Of a stretch of DNA of 64,000 nt, positions 12,525-26,539 are shown in pieces. The stretch is taken from NCBI GenBank assembly GCA_035578155.1, contig JAPWDM010000004.1, forward strand, positions 36,888,394 through 36,952,393. Direction: 5' to 3'. Positions within the stretch are counted from its first letter, which is position 1, and each line of letters begins with the position of its first letter. Source of the DNA: Brachynemurus nebulosus (taxonomy: Eukaryota > Arthropoda > Insecta > Neuroptera > Myrmeleontidae). A program made the position numbers and the translations under genes. The notes under the pieces were generated by a model. It had not been told where the DNA came from. It saw only the letters and a program-made list of their open reading frames with translations, and ran no database searches.

Positions 12525-13637
12525 GCTTAGCTCCTTAACAGTGAAAATATTTTCAAAATCAGTTGGTTAGTTAATTTTTGACACTTTTGGGTCCTATGGA
12601 CCCTGGCGGACCTTACATAACGTAATATATATCTATCTAAAATAGTTTAGCTCTGTAACAGAGAAAAAATTTTCAAAATTGGTCGGCTTAAAAAAGTTTA
12701 TCTCTCTAACAGTAAGAAAAGGGTCCTAGGGATCTCATATAACTTATGGCAGTCCGTAAGGTTCTTGCCGACATCATTTAATTACTTAATTAATTCAAAT
12801 ATTTTAACTTACTAACGATGAAAAAATGTTCATAACCGATTGGGTAATTCATTTTTAGTGATTTTAGGTCCCCAAAACCTTGACGGATCTCACATAAGAT
12901 ACCTTAAATCCATTTAAAATTGTTTAATTTTCTAACATTAATGATTATTATTAGGGAAAAAATTTTCAAAATCGATCCATTTAAAATTTTGTTCCATGCG
13001 TACAAACATACGTATTACGTTATTTTTTTTATGTTTAGTAATATTATATGATGACATATATTTGAATTTCGTGTTCATTTAAAATTCAATAAAAAAAATA
13101 TCTTCATTATGTAAGCTTAAAAAATCTGCTTAATTTTAATTTTCCAACTTGAGACAGAGCTATATTAATTATAATGCAATTAACATGAGACAGAACTTTG
13201 TTTATTATAATATAATTAATGCATGTATGTGAATAGATATCACTTGTTATGAAATTAAAATATCGTAAAAAAGCGAGTTTTCTATATTTTATAATGAATT
13301 GAGACAGAAATATAAATTACTTATTACACTGACAAAGAGGGCAAAGTGGACCAAAAGTGAAAAATTACAATTTTCTCGAAAATTACTTAACATATAAAGA
13401 AAATTATAAGAACATTTTCTTCGTAATTTTTTCTTTCCTTTTCAACGAAGTAAAAATCGAACTCTCGAATGATAGGATCGCATTATAAAAAATGATAAAA
13501 AATTGCCAGAAAACCTGCTTCTGGGCATCCGATGTGTCTAGCTAAAGCATTTAGCCGAGTCAGATCAAAATCCAGCTCCCATACCAAATTTCACAAGCAT
13601 TAAACGTTTCGTTCGAAAGTTACCGTGGCGCCACATA
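12522..13637. other. 3' part of repeat copy F1
   Basis: After the last recognisable units (to about 12980), this AT-rich sequence is collinear with 32340-33240 of copy F3. Shared words include CATCCGAYGTGTCTRGCTAA and CGTTTCGTTCGARAGTTAYC. No gene seen. Confidence 0.65.
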
Positions 13638-13639
13638 TA

Positions 13640-15170
<1,531 letters not shown>

Positions 15171-15293
15171 TTTTGTGAATTTCATTTTCGTGTTCTAGAC
15201 CTCAAAACATATTTCTGTTATAGTCTCGGCCTCAGGTTCCACCGTGACACCGGACGCAATAGCTGAATTTCGAGTTTTCGAAATTCGCTAAAA

Positions 15294-15932
15294 GTGAACA
15301 CCAAACACGAATTAGCGAAAATCTGTCAAAACAAATACATACCACAGAAACATTATTCGTTTCAAAATTCTATATTTTAACAGTACCTAGTTGTTTGTAA
15401 TTATCCAAAATATATCCGAAACTTTTATTTCAGTTACGGTTCGGTTTCGGAATTAATTTTCAGGTGTAGCAATTACTGATCTCAAAGGAGCACTTTGGAA
15501 GCAATTTAACCATATGCGTTATACAAAAAGATTGATCAGTTTTCGGCGTCAACTTCTTTCCGGTCCTGTTAGGTATATAAATTTCTTAATCGTCTCTAAA
15601 TTACTGTGACTTTTCAGCTTGTAAAATATACGTCATTGAAAATAGTACATTTTCTGTTTAGGTATTTAAATGACAGATTTATGTATGCAGTTCATATGAA
15701 GCCATTGTGATTGATCTATCGTTATGCAGCGACAGCATTGACCTTGATAAGTGGAATAACATGGCAACCAGATGTAGAATTTAGCCGATATGTGGATTTT
15801 AAGTTTTGTTCTCAATACTGTTGTTCTCATCTCACTGGATTTATGTGTGCGTTATACTTCACGATTATCTAGGTTTATCATACTATGCATTACGTCATTT
15901 AATGCAAGTCGATGAATTTACGAATCGATAAG
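15294..15932. other. Intergenic, no recognisable gene
   Basis: Unique-looking sequence with average composition for the window. Nothing supported. Confidence 0.5.
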
Positions 15933-16487
15933 CTATACATATTATAATAAAACTGTAACGAGACCGTTTCTGTACATGGAATATTTTTTGAAAATTGTAC
16001 TGGTACTGTAAATAGTTATCGATGTAGATATGAAAACAGCAGCTTTTAAAATTTTTGTCTCTCTGTCTATCTGTTCACGCATCACGCAAAAACTACTGGA
16101 CAGATTTTAATGAAATTTGGTGCGATGACAACTTATTACTTGGGTCAACATCTACGATACTTTTTTCCGGGAAAATGTCTCATTCCCACAGGAAAATAGA
16201 AAAACAATTTTGAGCATGTGCACACAATACGCAAAAACTATTGAACGGATTTTGATGAAATTTGGTGTGGTGATAACTAATTACCTGGGTCAATATCTAA
16301 GAGAATTTTTATTCCGTGAAAATGTCTCATTCCCTCGGGAAAATATGAAAACCATTTTGAGCATGTGCGTGTATTACGCAAAAATTATTGTTCTATGCAA
16401 GTTCTATATAATTATTACACTTATATACTTCTCATTGATTTTATAACAATGAATCGCGCGAACGACGTCGCGGGTACAGCGAGCTAG
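15933..16487 (+). mobile_element. Non-autonomous Helitron, copy H1
   Basis: Collinear with the better preserved copy H2 (40834-41410). It ends in CTAG (16484-16487) followed by T. Upstream of that lies the hairpin CGCGA-ACGACG-TCGCG typical of Helitron 3' ends. The 5' TC is not clear, so the left boundary is approximate. Internally it has two related segments of the form CGCAAAAACTAYTGRACRGA followed by TTTTRATGAAATTTGGTG. No Rep/helicase coding region. Confidence 0.75.
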
Positions 16488-16706
16488 TAATAATTTAATA
16501 AACTGAAAGTATGACTTATATAATATTGATTTCTTACAAAAGATTTGTCTATGAAAAATGAAGAAGGAATATTATGTAATAGTAGGTATATTATGTTACT
16601 GAATTTGTAAATTACATATTACACACGAGCGAAAAAGTTACACAAGAGCACGCAGCGACGAGTTCACAATACATATTATAAATATAATATAAATATTGTA
16701 CGAATA

Positions 16707-17972
16707 GGGTAAGAGACCCGATGACCGATCACTATTTTTAGCTGTATCATTAAATTAGCTTAAAAAAATTAAAAAATAAACAAAACACCCATTTTTTTTT
16801 TCTTAATAAGTATGAAACCAAGTTCTTTTAATCCAATGGATATGTTTTTAAGAAAATATAACCCAAAAATTTTGATTTATTAATGTTTTTGTTTTATAAT
16901 TTGTTGACGTCTATAAAAAAGCGGACAGAAAATATTAACCTCCTTTGAAAGATCAATACACTGACCCCTATGAAAAATCGCGCATTAATGTACATGAAGT
17001 ACCTTCTACTATCGAATATTTGAACCATTCTCTTCAGCCACTTTGACACTCTATCCACTACTAAGTGAGGCTATATGTCATAGAGTATTATCATAGAGTG
17101 ACATCTAGTGAAACATAGAACGTCAAAGCAAAAGCCAAGAACGGTTTAAATATTCGATAAAATAAACCATTAAAATCACAATTTCGGTTCGCTCTCTGCT
17201 GATCTTTTAAAAAAACATTGTATAAGATCTGACTTAGCCGTTAACCATTGTGAATTTTTAAACAGTTAAATTTAGTTTATATTGTATCTGTATGTGTCGT
17301 TTCAGATGTAATACATACATATCATACATATTATGTTTGACGTTTTTATTTGAAAATACCTATATAAATAACAATTTGGAAGTTTTAATTCAATATTAAT
17401 TATTTTTCAATTGATTTTACGTTCTAAAATAAATAAAATATTAAAGTAAAATTATAAAAACGGTTAGTTAAGTGTTTTAAACCCAAAAATTAATTAAAAA
17501 TGTTTATAAAATAGGTATGCAATATATAATTCTCAAAATGCGGTACCTAACTGTAAAACTCAGATCCCAAGAAGAATCAGTCATACAAATAATATTTAAC
17601 GCATATAAAATTTAATTTAGCTATCCTAATCTCTTAAGTGGACTAATAACAATTATTTGTATACTTTTATTATGCTAATAACTTTAAAAATTCGGTGAAA
17701 AATGTTACAATTTATAACTCATGTGTTTTGAATAATGATCATCCATCATACTAAAAATTCACGAATTCAACAAAAATTTTTCCATATATATATGTATTTC
17801 TTAAATTAAATGAGGAGGCATTAAATGTGAGGTGAATTTAAATTGAAAAATAATCATTCTATTAATAATAATTTTTTTTATCAAAGGTTTCTTTCAGAAA
17901 TAACTTCATTAAGATATAAATGTCAAAACTGATCGGACTTATAACCCCGATCGACAATGGGGTCTTTTACCC
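16707..17972. mobile_element. TIR element with TA flanks, 1.27 kb
   Basis: The left end GGGTAAGAGACCCGATGACC and the reversed right end GGGTAAAAGACCCCATTGTC are inverted repeats of ~25 bp, flanked by TA on both sides (16705-16706, 17973-17974). That is consistent with the Tc1/mariner group. No transposase was found in the AT-rich interior. Confidence 0.6.
17011..17158. repeat. Short inverted-repeat unit, 148 bp
   Basis: ATCGAATATTTGAACCATTC at the left is matched by GAACGGTTTAAATATTCGAT at the right. Probably a small MITE nested in the 16707-17972 element; no target duplication was identified. Confidence 0.5.
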
Positions 17973-18129
17973 TACAATGAATTAGAATTATGTTGAACTT
18001 GAAACGTATTAAAAACAAATGACAGCTTTCATATGTTAAGTAAAATTTTTGTTTGCACGATCGTGTGTTTTCATGCACTTACCGATGTTGTTGACAATGC
18101 TGACAATGGAAACCAAAAAATAAGAATGC

Positions 18130-18175
18130 GGTAAGTAAAGTAGGTGCGTGGTAAGTGAATAGGAGTGTGGTAAGT
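18130..18175 (+). repeat. Three copies of GGTAAGT at ~20-bp spacing
   Basis: GGTAAGT occurs at 18130, 18150 and 18169 within the imperfect unit GyGGTAAGTrAAnTAGG. Each copy matches the 5' splice-site consensus, but no adjacent exon is evident. Confidence 0.7.
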
Positions 18176-19282
18176 AAAATTAGGCTAAAAATGATCATAA
18201 TTATTTATTTATATTGAAATTAAAAGTACAGTTTGAACAATTAGGAAAATTAATAGATTAATATGAAAATTTTCACTAGTTTGCACATTATTATTATTAT
18301 TGTTGCCATTAGTCTTCATATTTTATTGACATTTCAAAAGGTTGTTCAACTATTCAAATTTTCTGTGGTTTTCATAATCTTTCTTTCATTTTACAAGAAT
18401 AAATCTGCAGCCAAAATTAAAATGCTTCATCAATTTCATTATTCTCACTAATATTATAGTGCAATAAAATTTAACAAACTATTTTCCTCTATATTTGAAT
18501 AGAAAATTCAAAAAAATATTTACGCCAATTAAATTAATATTGACACTTAATTTTTTATTTACATTACAAATATAGTTGTCAATTGTCACTAAAAAGATTC
18601 GTATTAGTTGCCTTAGTTGCTATAAATATTTATAATATTTAATCATGGCATTCTATGTCATAAGCATAACGTAGAAATATAAATTTCACCTATATTATCG
18701 GAATTTTATTTTTTATTTAATATATTTTTATTCTTTAATTATTTTAAATCGATCGTGCAAAAAATATTATACAATACACGATCTCTGCGGGTCTCGTTTT
18801 CGCAACATTTTCTCGATCAGTAAAAGCAACTTACCGAACTTATATTGTAAAATACTATTACAGATTTTAAAACGATATACAGTACAGTATAAATATTAAT
18901 AAAAAGGTAATAAGCTGTAGTTTTTTGTACACATTCGTGTGTAAAGTATAAAATTTCCTGTAGCTGTATGTAAAACATAACTTACCTAGATCGTACCTCG
19001 ACCTGCGTCCGATCCGTCATTTTGTCTTGTCAATTAGGAGAAAAAATTATTTTATGTTCCCCAGATCACGTATAATATACTCTAAAATATTGATACTCTA
19101 TACTGATTTCGTTATTCGTCACGGAGAAAAAAATTCCCGAATAAAACCTTCTTTTCTGACATTTCAAAGTGATGTAATGCCTTAAATGCCTTATGCCTCG
19201 TACATAGTTAAAAAAGTCTAGCTGTGTTATCAAGGAATTCTTATAGCGTATAATGAGGTTATTTGACGGGAATATAGGCAAC

Positions 19283-19817
19283 CTCCGAAGAACACGGTAC
19301 TTGAAGAATACGGATTTCGAAGAACACGGGTACTTTCCCCCGAATTACATGGTTTCAAACAACACGATTTTTAAGCAATTCTTTTGAAAAAGAATAAAAT
19401 ACATATATATTTAATGTAAAGTTACATCGGTCCTCAATGTATGCGAATATATCCGTTCCACGTGGATTTGAGTTACATGAATAAAAATCGTTTAGGAGGT
19501 ATTTACGATCAAAAGTTTGCGATTACGAAAAGTAACGAAATGTAATTTTTTTAAAAATATTGTATTGTTGACCAAATCAAAGGGACTAACAGAGCTTAAA
19601 TTAAACAGTTATAATAAATTTATGACAAGTAGTTCGTTATCGATAATTTTCTATAACGAAAAGTAGGTTTTAGCAGTCGCAATATGTTTGGAATACCCAC
19701 AACTTGTAAATTAATGGAACGTTTTTTTATTTATTTTTTTTATTTTCACACTTGAAATTGAATGTTATCTTTTGTGGTCTCGAACAACACGGTTTCAAAG
19801 AACACGGAACCAATTAA
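19283..19817 (+). repeat. Clusters of a ~15-bp TCGAAGAACACGG motif
   Basis: Five variants of TTTCGAAGAACACGG lie at 19283-19372 and two to three more at about 19778-19817, in the same orientation, separated by ~400 AT-rich bases. This looks like the subterminal repeats of a decayed DNA transposon, but no TIR or target duplication was confirmed. Confidence 0.5.
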
Positions 19818-20939
19818 TCAGGGGATTGCTCTATTTTCCAACCTCTTTTGGAACTCCCTCTCTGTTTGGATGTTTCTGAAATCTTTTGAAAGTTTATTGT
19901 ATACATATTCTGATTATCACGTTGTGAGATGTATTATAAATTGTAACTAATTTAGTCTGCATTGTTATTGTTATATATGATTTTTTAGGTCTTGTATAGA
20001 GTAGCAATTCTTATTAACGCTTTTTTCAAACATTTGATGGAGTTTCTTTAAAAACATGTACGAGTATGCATAGATCTATTAGAGTCAATGCTTGAAGTCT
20101 CACGAATAAGGTTTACATGTCTCTCGATGTATAACATTTGCAATGAGTCAAATTTTGTGCACCTGATGAGTTACCTTCGAAAATTATTTCATATGAGAGG
20201 TGTACCGGCACATAATTACATAGTTTGCCGTGCATAAAATTAATTATAAATTAAAAATATTAGTATGCTGGGAGAATAATCTTGGTAACAGATAACAGAG
20301 GAAAAAATACATGATTTTGGACTGACAATCGAATTATTATTTCTCTTAATAAATATGGATAAATACGGAGTCAAGCACACGCACCATAATTATATAGAGG
20401 TTTGACTGTATAGGTATGCATAATATACATTGATTAGGAAATTAAGTATTACAAGTATGATGTATTGTTTAAATAATTCACTGATTTGAGCGTTACGTTG
20501 TGATAAGCCATATTGTAAATAAAACAAATTTTTATTACTTGCCAAAATATCACTATTTTATTTTAACAAAACTTGTTACAAAGTTTTTGACATGTTGCGT
20601 TCTATATGAACATCATCAGACGAGTGAAATTATTTCGAAATACGAAATACGAAATATATTTTTTCAAAAAACGGTACAATATTTTACAAAGATTTTATGT
20701 AAATATAATACGTGACTTAAATCTAGGTACCTACAAACTAGTGCTTAACCCTAACCTAACATGTACAATTCTAAACGATTACAATACATGAAAAAACTTA
20801 AGTATTAGTGAGTGACTCGATAGAAAGGAAAATTTTCAAAAAACCTTTCAACATGAATAATTAAAAATAAAATAAAACTTAACCTAAAAACACTTACGCA
20901 CACACTTTCTCTTCATTTACTCCGTCCACATTTACACAT

Positions 20940-23600
20940 TTGACCGCCCCCCGGGGCCGAGGGCAGTCACGGTAGGGAAATTTCCATCGGCAGGATGAAC
21001 TTCTTGCTCCGCTTGGACAGTGTCCTTGAAGGCAGAAACATGTCAGCAATCTGGTTGTTGTGGTGAAGACGGCATCTGGTCAGGTGACGTGAAGTTAGTT
21101 GTAGAATGTGGTCAAGAACAGGCTCAACGCCTTATTCTTGATGTAGTTAACGTCCCGGGGTACGTCGCGGGACGTTCAGGATAAGACGAAGTATCCTGTT
21201 CTGGAACAGTTGCAATTTGGCAATGTTACCAGGTGAAACAGTGCACAACACAGGCGCGGCGTATGTGACGATGGGCCGGATGCACGTCTTGTACAGCTGT
21301 ATCTTGTTCGCTGTCTGAATGACACTGGAGATCAGTAGGGGCCGCAGTCTGGCAGCAGCACATACGCCGGCGATTCTACGTCGTGTTACAGCAATCTTGA
21401 ATGTCAGCTTACAGTCGGGGTACAGATCGAGATACTTGATGACGGGTGACGTGGCCATTCGGGAGTCGCCGTATCGAAGTTGGGAACGTGAAAACAGGCT
21501 GGAGTGCGTGAAGATGATCGCTTCCGTCTTGCTGGAGTTGACTTTGATGCGGTTCTCCTGGAAGTAGCTTTTTCAAGCGGCCTTTCAGCAGTCGACTGGG
21601 TCGCTCTCGTTGATGAGGTGAAGACGGCAGCATCATCAGCATACAGGGCGATCTGGACCTTGAGTGGCATTTTGGGAATATCGCTGATGTATAATTTGAA
21701 CAGAACTGGCCTAAGGATCGAACCTTGGGGTACGCCTGTTGGTATTTGGAGGACGTTGGACTTGGCGTCGCCGCTTTCGACATAAAAGTTCCGGTTGGTG
21801 ATATAGATTGGGATATCATGCGACTGCAGCTTGGCGATGAGGTTGGCGTGCCATATATTGTCGAAAGCTTTCTCGATATCCAGAGATACCAGCGTCGTGT
21901 TCAGCTTCTTGCGTAGTCCGCGGGTGATGTGATCGGTAATTCTACCGAGCTGGTGCGTCATTGAGTGACCGGATCTGAAACCAAATTAATAATTTGGAAT
22001 TAGTTCATGTTCTTCTATGTGTGACAGAAGGCGGGTGCGGATGACTTTTTCAAGGAGTTTGCTGACCGAGGGAAGCAGGTTGGTAGATCGGTAGCTGGTA
22101 GGGAGGTTGGGTTGTTTTCCCGGTTTGAGAAGAGGAACAATTTTTGCCACTTTCCACTGTTGCGGGAAGTAGCTAAGTTGTAAACAATTGTTGAAGATGT
22201 GTTTCATCTGAAGGAGAGCTTTCTTCGGCAGCTTTTTCAGGTGCCGGTTGGAAATGGTGTCGGCGCCGGGGGCCTTACGATTCTTGTTTTCCTAATGTGT
22301 TGACTGATCTCCCCCACAGTTGTGGGTTTGATAGTAATCGGCAGGAAAGACGCATTCGCGACTTCGGCTGCTGCTCGTGCAATACCCCCGCTTTCACGTG
22401 GATATGGCATTTGCTCTTCGATGCGATGCGCCTCTTGGAATGATTCCGCGATAATTTGGATTTTCTCCGAAGAATCTGTAACTAACAAATTGTCTTTGTT
22501 TAGTACTGGTATTGTCGCGTCACGTGGTTTGAACCAGCGAATTAGCTGCCAAAAGTCCTGGTTGTAATCAATCCGCTGTTCAACGTAGTCGTTAAATCGT
22601 CCCCCGCGTTCGTCACGTATTTTGTCACGTATCTGTCTGGTTAAGTCCGTCTGTAAGTCCTTGTAATATATCACTCTTGTCCGTTGGTACAGTCGTCTTT
22701 GTCTGTTCCGTTCTCGGATTAGTTCAAGGATTTCGGGACTCGGGTTATAGGTGTAGGCGCTGGGGACACGTTTGGTCGGGATACAATGTTTACTGGCTTC
22801 GCTAATTTCGTGCTGCAGCTCCTCCAGGATAGTGTCGACATCACAAGTGGCTTCAATATCCTTTCCAACATTGTCGGTTATCATAGTTCTAAATTTGCTC
22901 AAGTCCGCATTAGAAAAATATTGCACTGTTATGGGTTTAGGTTTTTTTTACACGGATACAGAAGTCCGCGAGGACAGGTACGTGGTCGGATTCAGGTCTT
23001 TGGATGGTGTGGGTATGACTGGTACGGGTATTCATGTTTTTGGTGATGGTTAGATCGATGGTATTGCACAGGAATCCTTCTGCTTGCGGGTAGTGTGTGG
23101 GACCCGTCTGAGAACAGAAGTTCAGTTCTGATTTCTTCGAGAAGCCGCAGTAGAATCCTTCCGTTGGTGTTGATGTCGGTTTTTGCCTTATTCCACGCTG
23201 GAACACGTTAAAATCGCCAGTCAGTAGTGTGTGAGAACTGCGGTCAAGGAGTTTCTCGAAGTCGTCCGCATTAATGTGGCCGGGTGTGTAGGCGGCGGTG
23301 ACGATGAATGATGGCGTCACCTCGATCAGCACGTTGACATGTTCGGTCTGGATTTGGGGGTCGGGCATTGCACTATGCTTGACACCCTTACGGATGAGCA
23401 GTGTGACCCTCCCCCCTTCCTTGGCGGACTTTCCTGTCTCTACGATGAATTTTGTAGCCTGGAAACAGAAAAGGTTTTATTAGGTTTGAGCCAGGTCTCT
23501 GTGATGGCAGCAGCATCAACGTAGTGGGTGTGCAGCAAAGCGAGAAGTTCTTCTTCCTTCATCAAAAGACCACCGCCGATGTTAAGGTTGAGTAGGCTTT
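20940..23600 (-). pseudogene. LINE ORF2: endonuclease plus reverse transcriptase, decayed
   Basis: ORF2 supplies nicking and target-primed reverse transcription. Read on the minus strand, an APE-type endonuclease comes first: AAAITETWLKP (~23500), LLIRKGVKH (~23390), LLTGDFN (~23225) and SDHVPVLADF (~22960). Next come a linker with FWQLIRWFKPRDATIPVL, then RT blocks KVAKIVPLLKPGK and YRSTNLLPSVSKLLEKVI (~22100), SLDIEKAFDNIWH (~21860), GVPQGSILRPVLF (~21720) and the catalytic YADDAAV (~21630). The C-terminal block IQLYKTCIRPIVTYAAPVL (~21290) is typical of Jockey. At least four frame changes (near 22930, 22230, 21970 and 21500) show that it is inactive. Confidence 0.88.
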
Positions 23601-24142
23601 AGTTAAAGCGACTGGCCCACTCGTGGCATCGGTGCAGCTACGTAATTTGCTGTTCAATTCACGAACAGACTGTAACATGGTTCTGATATCACATAACTGA
23701 TTTAATTGATTCAGTTCTGTGATGAGAGTGAGAAGATCATCCGAGGATGATCCAGAACTGGATGTGGAAGGGATTGGAGCTGGTGTTGGTGCAGGAACTG
23801 TGGCGGGAATTATTAGAGCTGGGGTAGGCGCAGGGGCAGGAGCAGCTGTCGATGTTTTCTGTAGTGGTCGCTGACGCCCTTGTGAAAGCGCTGGAAAAGT
23901 TGTTGTATTCTCTAGAACTGGGACCGGTGGTATAGCTACGGGAACAAGAGCTGCAATGGCGGTTTTAAGCCAGGAGTTGAAACTGGGGGCCGGTGTCGGA
24001 ACGAATGCAGGTCGCTTGGGGGGCGCGCGTCGGGACTGCACTCTCCCTTGGTATTTCAGGAGGGCTGGACACTGGTGATAGCTTACCGGATGCGACTCAC
24101 GGCAGTTGGCGCAGGTGGCTAGAGTATCCCTGGTCTTCTCAC
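23562..24142 (-). pseudogene. LINE ORF1 (Gag-like), C-terminal part
   Basis: ORF1 of Jockey-type LINEs binds the element RNA. Here only the C-terminal part remains. A CCHC zinc knuckle reads CANCRESHPVSYHQCP, with the spacing (CX2CX3HX6C) seen in Jockey Gag-like proteins, preceded by a Cys-containing stretch. After it comes a proline/alanine/threonine-rich segment, then an acidic, leucine-rich tail containing LITELNQLNQLCDIRTMLQS. The frame is open from 24142 to a stop at 23562, about 195 codons. The N-terminal half is missing because the element is truncated. Confidence 0.75.
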
Positions 24143-25070
24143 AGGTCTTTCAAAGATAATCAAGTCAATTTTTTAGATTTAAATATAACAAAAGATAATA
24201 ACAAGCTAAATTTTGACATCTATCGAAAGCCCACCTCTTCCGATATCACCATATCAAACGATTACCTTAGCCCACTTCAACACAAAGTCGCAGCATATAA
24301 TTCCATGATTCATCGCGCTTTTAATCTACCTTTAACTTAAACCAATTTCGACAAAGAAATAAACATAATTAAAACAAATAACTAATAATAACGGTTATAA
24401 TAATAAACTCATCAACTAACTGATAATTAAACAAGAACACAAATTCATACAAAAAGAAATCTATCCACTTACCGGCGCTAAGAATAAATCAGATTTCAAA
24501 ATAGTTACTTATTATGGGAAAATTTCAGACAAAATAAAAAACATACTGACCAAAGCAGACATAAATGTACCGTTTAAACCAAGTAGTAAGTTGAGTCATA
24601 TAATTTACAATAACAAAACCAAAATAAATAAATTAAAAAAATCAGCAATATATAAATTAAATTGTCAGGACTGCCCTAATTATTATATCGGGCAGACAGG
24701 TCAAAGTTTCGAAACCAGACGAGCGGAACATTTCCGTTCTTTCAGAAATAAAAAACAGTCTCCACTTTCGTTAACCATCTAATAGAAAACGGACATGTAC
24801 CAAAGAGAGGCCTGATTATACTACATGTGACGGAAAAAGGAAAGCAAATGAACATACTGGAAATCATAGAAATACACAAAAACAAAAACAATAACCTATT
24901 TAATGACCAGACAGATTTAATAAACTCCATACTATTTCGCCTGTTACAATTATTACTATTCAGTTTAAATAATCGATTTTTATACTTGTCCACAATTGTA
25001 CCTGTTTATTTAAAATTGCATAATTTATATCTTATGCTGAATATTTATTTCATAGTTTATTAAAGAATTT
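24143..25070 (+). pseudogene. Penelope-like element remnant: RT end plus GIY-YIG endonuclease
   Basis: Penelope-like elements encode an RT fused to a C-terminal GIY-YIG endonuclease. The fragment opens with VNFLDLNI, FDIYRKPTSSD and QHKVAAYNSMIHRAF (24160-24335), which are C-terminal RT blocks of this class. After a frame break come SAIYKLNCQDCPNYYIGQTG (24639-24700) and FETRRAEHF, the GIY-YIG core with its CX2C motif, then KGKQMNILEIIEIHKNKN (~24836-24890), the usual C-terminal block. The RT palm is missing (5' truncation) and there are at least two frame breaks, near 24340-24590 and 24780. It starts head to head with the LINE at 24142. Confidence 0.82.
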
Positions 25071-25229
25071 AAAATAATATTATACCTAATTATATTTTAT
25101 TAAAAATTAAAAATTTATATTAAGTCTATTAATATTTTTTAGTTTCATTCGCAAAAGTTGGGAAGTCGGCACTTTTCACTCCGCTACTGTCTTCAACAAA
25201 GAAAGTTCCCGTTAATTTACGGAAATACG

Positions 25230-25231
<2 letters not shown>

Positions 25232-25316
<85 letters not shown>
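25232..25316. repeat. (TA)n microsatellite
   Basis: About 42 TA dinucleotides. Confidence 0.95.
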
Positions 25317-25318
<2 letters not shown>

Positions 25319-26539
25319 CGATTTCTTTTTGAAATTATAGAATAGCGTGGATTTTTCAAAGCACAATAAGATAAAAATGATAAAAGATAGAATAATTTCC
25401 ATTTCAAAAATTCAAGCAATTATACTTTTAATTTATATCATTTTGGGACCATTGTTAGGTTAATTGCAATGTATAATCGGTTGTAATAAAAATTCTTTTT
25501 AAACAAAATGTACCCTTGATGATACCGACTGGGAAAGTTAATATGGAAACACTTTCTCAGTGTCGCGTATATATCTATCTGATAACCTTTAATGAAAATA
25601 ACAAAAACTTGTCATTTTGTGAAAAGCTTAGAGAAAATTTAATACAAAAGAAACGGAGTGACTCTCGTTTATTTTTCAAATCTCTTGCTACACGTTGTTA
25701 CAACAAATACTTTATCTGATTTTGTCAAAAATATATTCATTCCACTTTACATAAACGTTTTATCTATTGCCTATATGATGATAATGTTTAAGGAAAATTT
25801 ATAGATTTTACACTGGTTTCGCGTTAAGAATGATTAAAATATAGATAAAACCGACTTTAGAATGTCAAGATTTTGTACATTTTCAACTATTTTCATTTAT
25901 TCTCATCGTGTATATGTGTGTGTGTTTGTGTGTAGGAATGAAGTTTTGTTGAACATTTTGAAAATTACATTTACTTAGTGTTTGAAGATAAATTTTATTT
26001 AAAGATATCATTTAATTTGTGTGGAATAAAACTGAAGTGAAATTTCAACGAAACACAAATTTAGTTTCTCTTTTTTGAATTTAGAAAACGTAAGTTTGTG
26101 TTTAGTATACTTACAGTCCAGTTTCTAAGTGCAAAGCGACTAAACTTTTTAGAATAATACTTATGGATACGGGCAGTGGATTTCTTCTCAGGAACTTCAT
26201 AATCTTATGTACAGTAATTTATTAACAAATGGCAGAATGACTTTCAAAGAATCTGCAATGATCCACATTGCTACTATAATGCACTTTTGTTTTATTAGGA
26301 AATTTTTTGAAGGAGAGACAAATCCAAAGAACATAAAGCTGAAAAAAGACAGTTCTTTGTAAAAAGGGATAGGTGGTTGCTGAACTAATGGAAGATGGGT
26401 CGAAATTTTTTATAGTTGTAGTCATTTGCACAATATAATGATTTGTGAACATCTACTTTAAGAATCCAATAACGCAGACGATGACACCGTCAGAAGAATT
26501 TAAAAAATTAGTGAATCGGTTTTGGACTTTTTCTCCCCT
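25317..26539. other. Intergenic, no recognisable gene
   Basis: AT-rich; a short TG run at about 25911-25933. Nothing else supported. Confidence 0.5.

Larger units (their letters stand above)
11395..12720 (+). repeat. 120-bp satellite array in copy F1
   Basis: About eight imperfect units of ~120 bp. Each contains GCTCTGTAACAGTGAAAAAA, TTTTCAAAATCGGTCGGTTA, TTTTTGACACTTTTGGGTCC, a CATGGACCCTGGCGGACC block and ACATAACGTAATCTATAT. Units here are more diverged than those at 28-29 and 31-32 kb. The array is interrupted by a SINE (12049-12356) and by a TA tract (12449-12521). More degenerate units extend left of the TA tract (about 9290-9510) and right to about 12980. Confidence 0.85.
17975..20935. 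other. Intergenic with short repeats
   Basis: AT-rich; no gene supported. Two short repeat features are listed separately (18130-18175 and 19283-19817). The open frames in this stretch are short, AT-driven and lack recognisable domains. Confidence 0.5.
20936..24142 (-). mobile_element. Jockey-clade LINE, 5' truncated
   Basis: A non-LTR retrotransposon read on the minus strand: ORF1 zinc-knuckle part at the right, then the ORF2 endonuclease, reverse transcriptase and C-terminal part to the left. It is markedly more GC-rich than its flanks. Its 5' end stops inside ORF1 at about 24142, directly against the Penelope-like remnant on the other strand. The 3' end near 20936 has no clear poly-A tail. 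Confidence 0.88.

Noticed and set aside
21319..23524. Several plus-strand open frames of 60-115 codons
   Set aside because: They are antisense shadows of the LINE ORF2 read on the minus strand.
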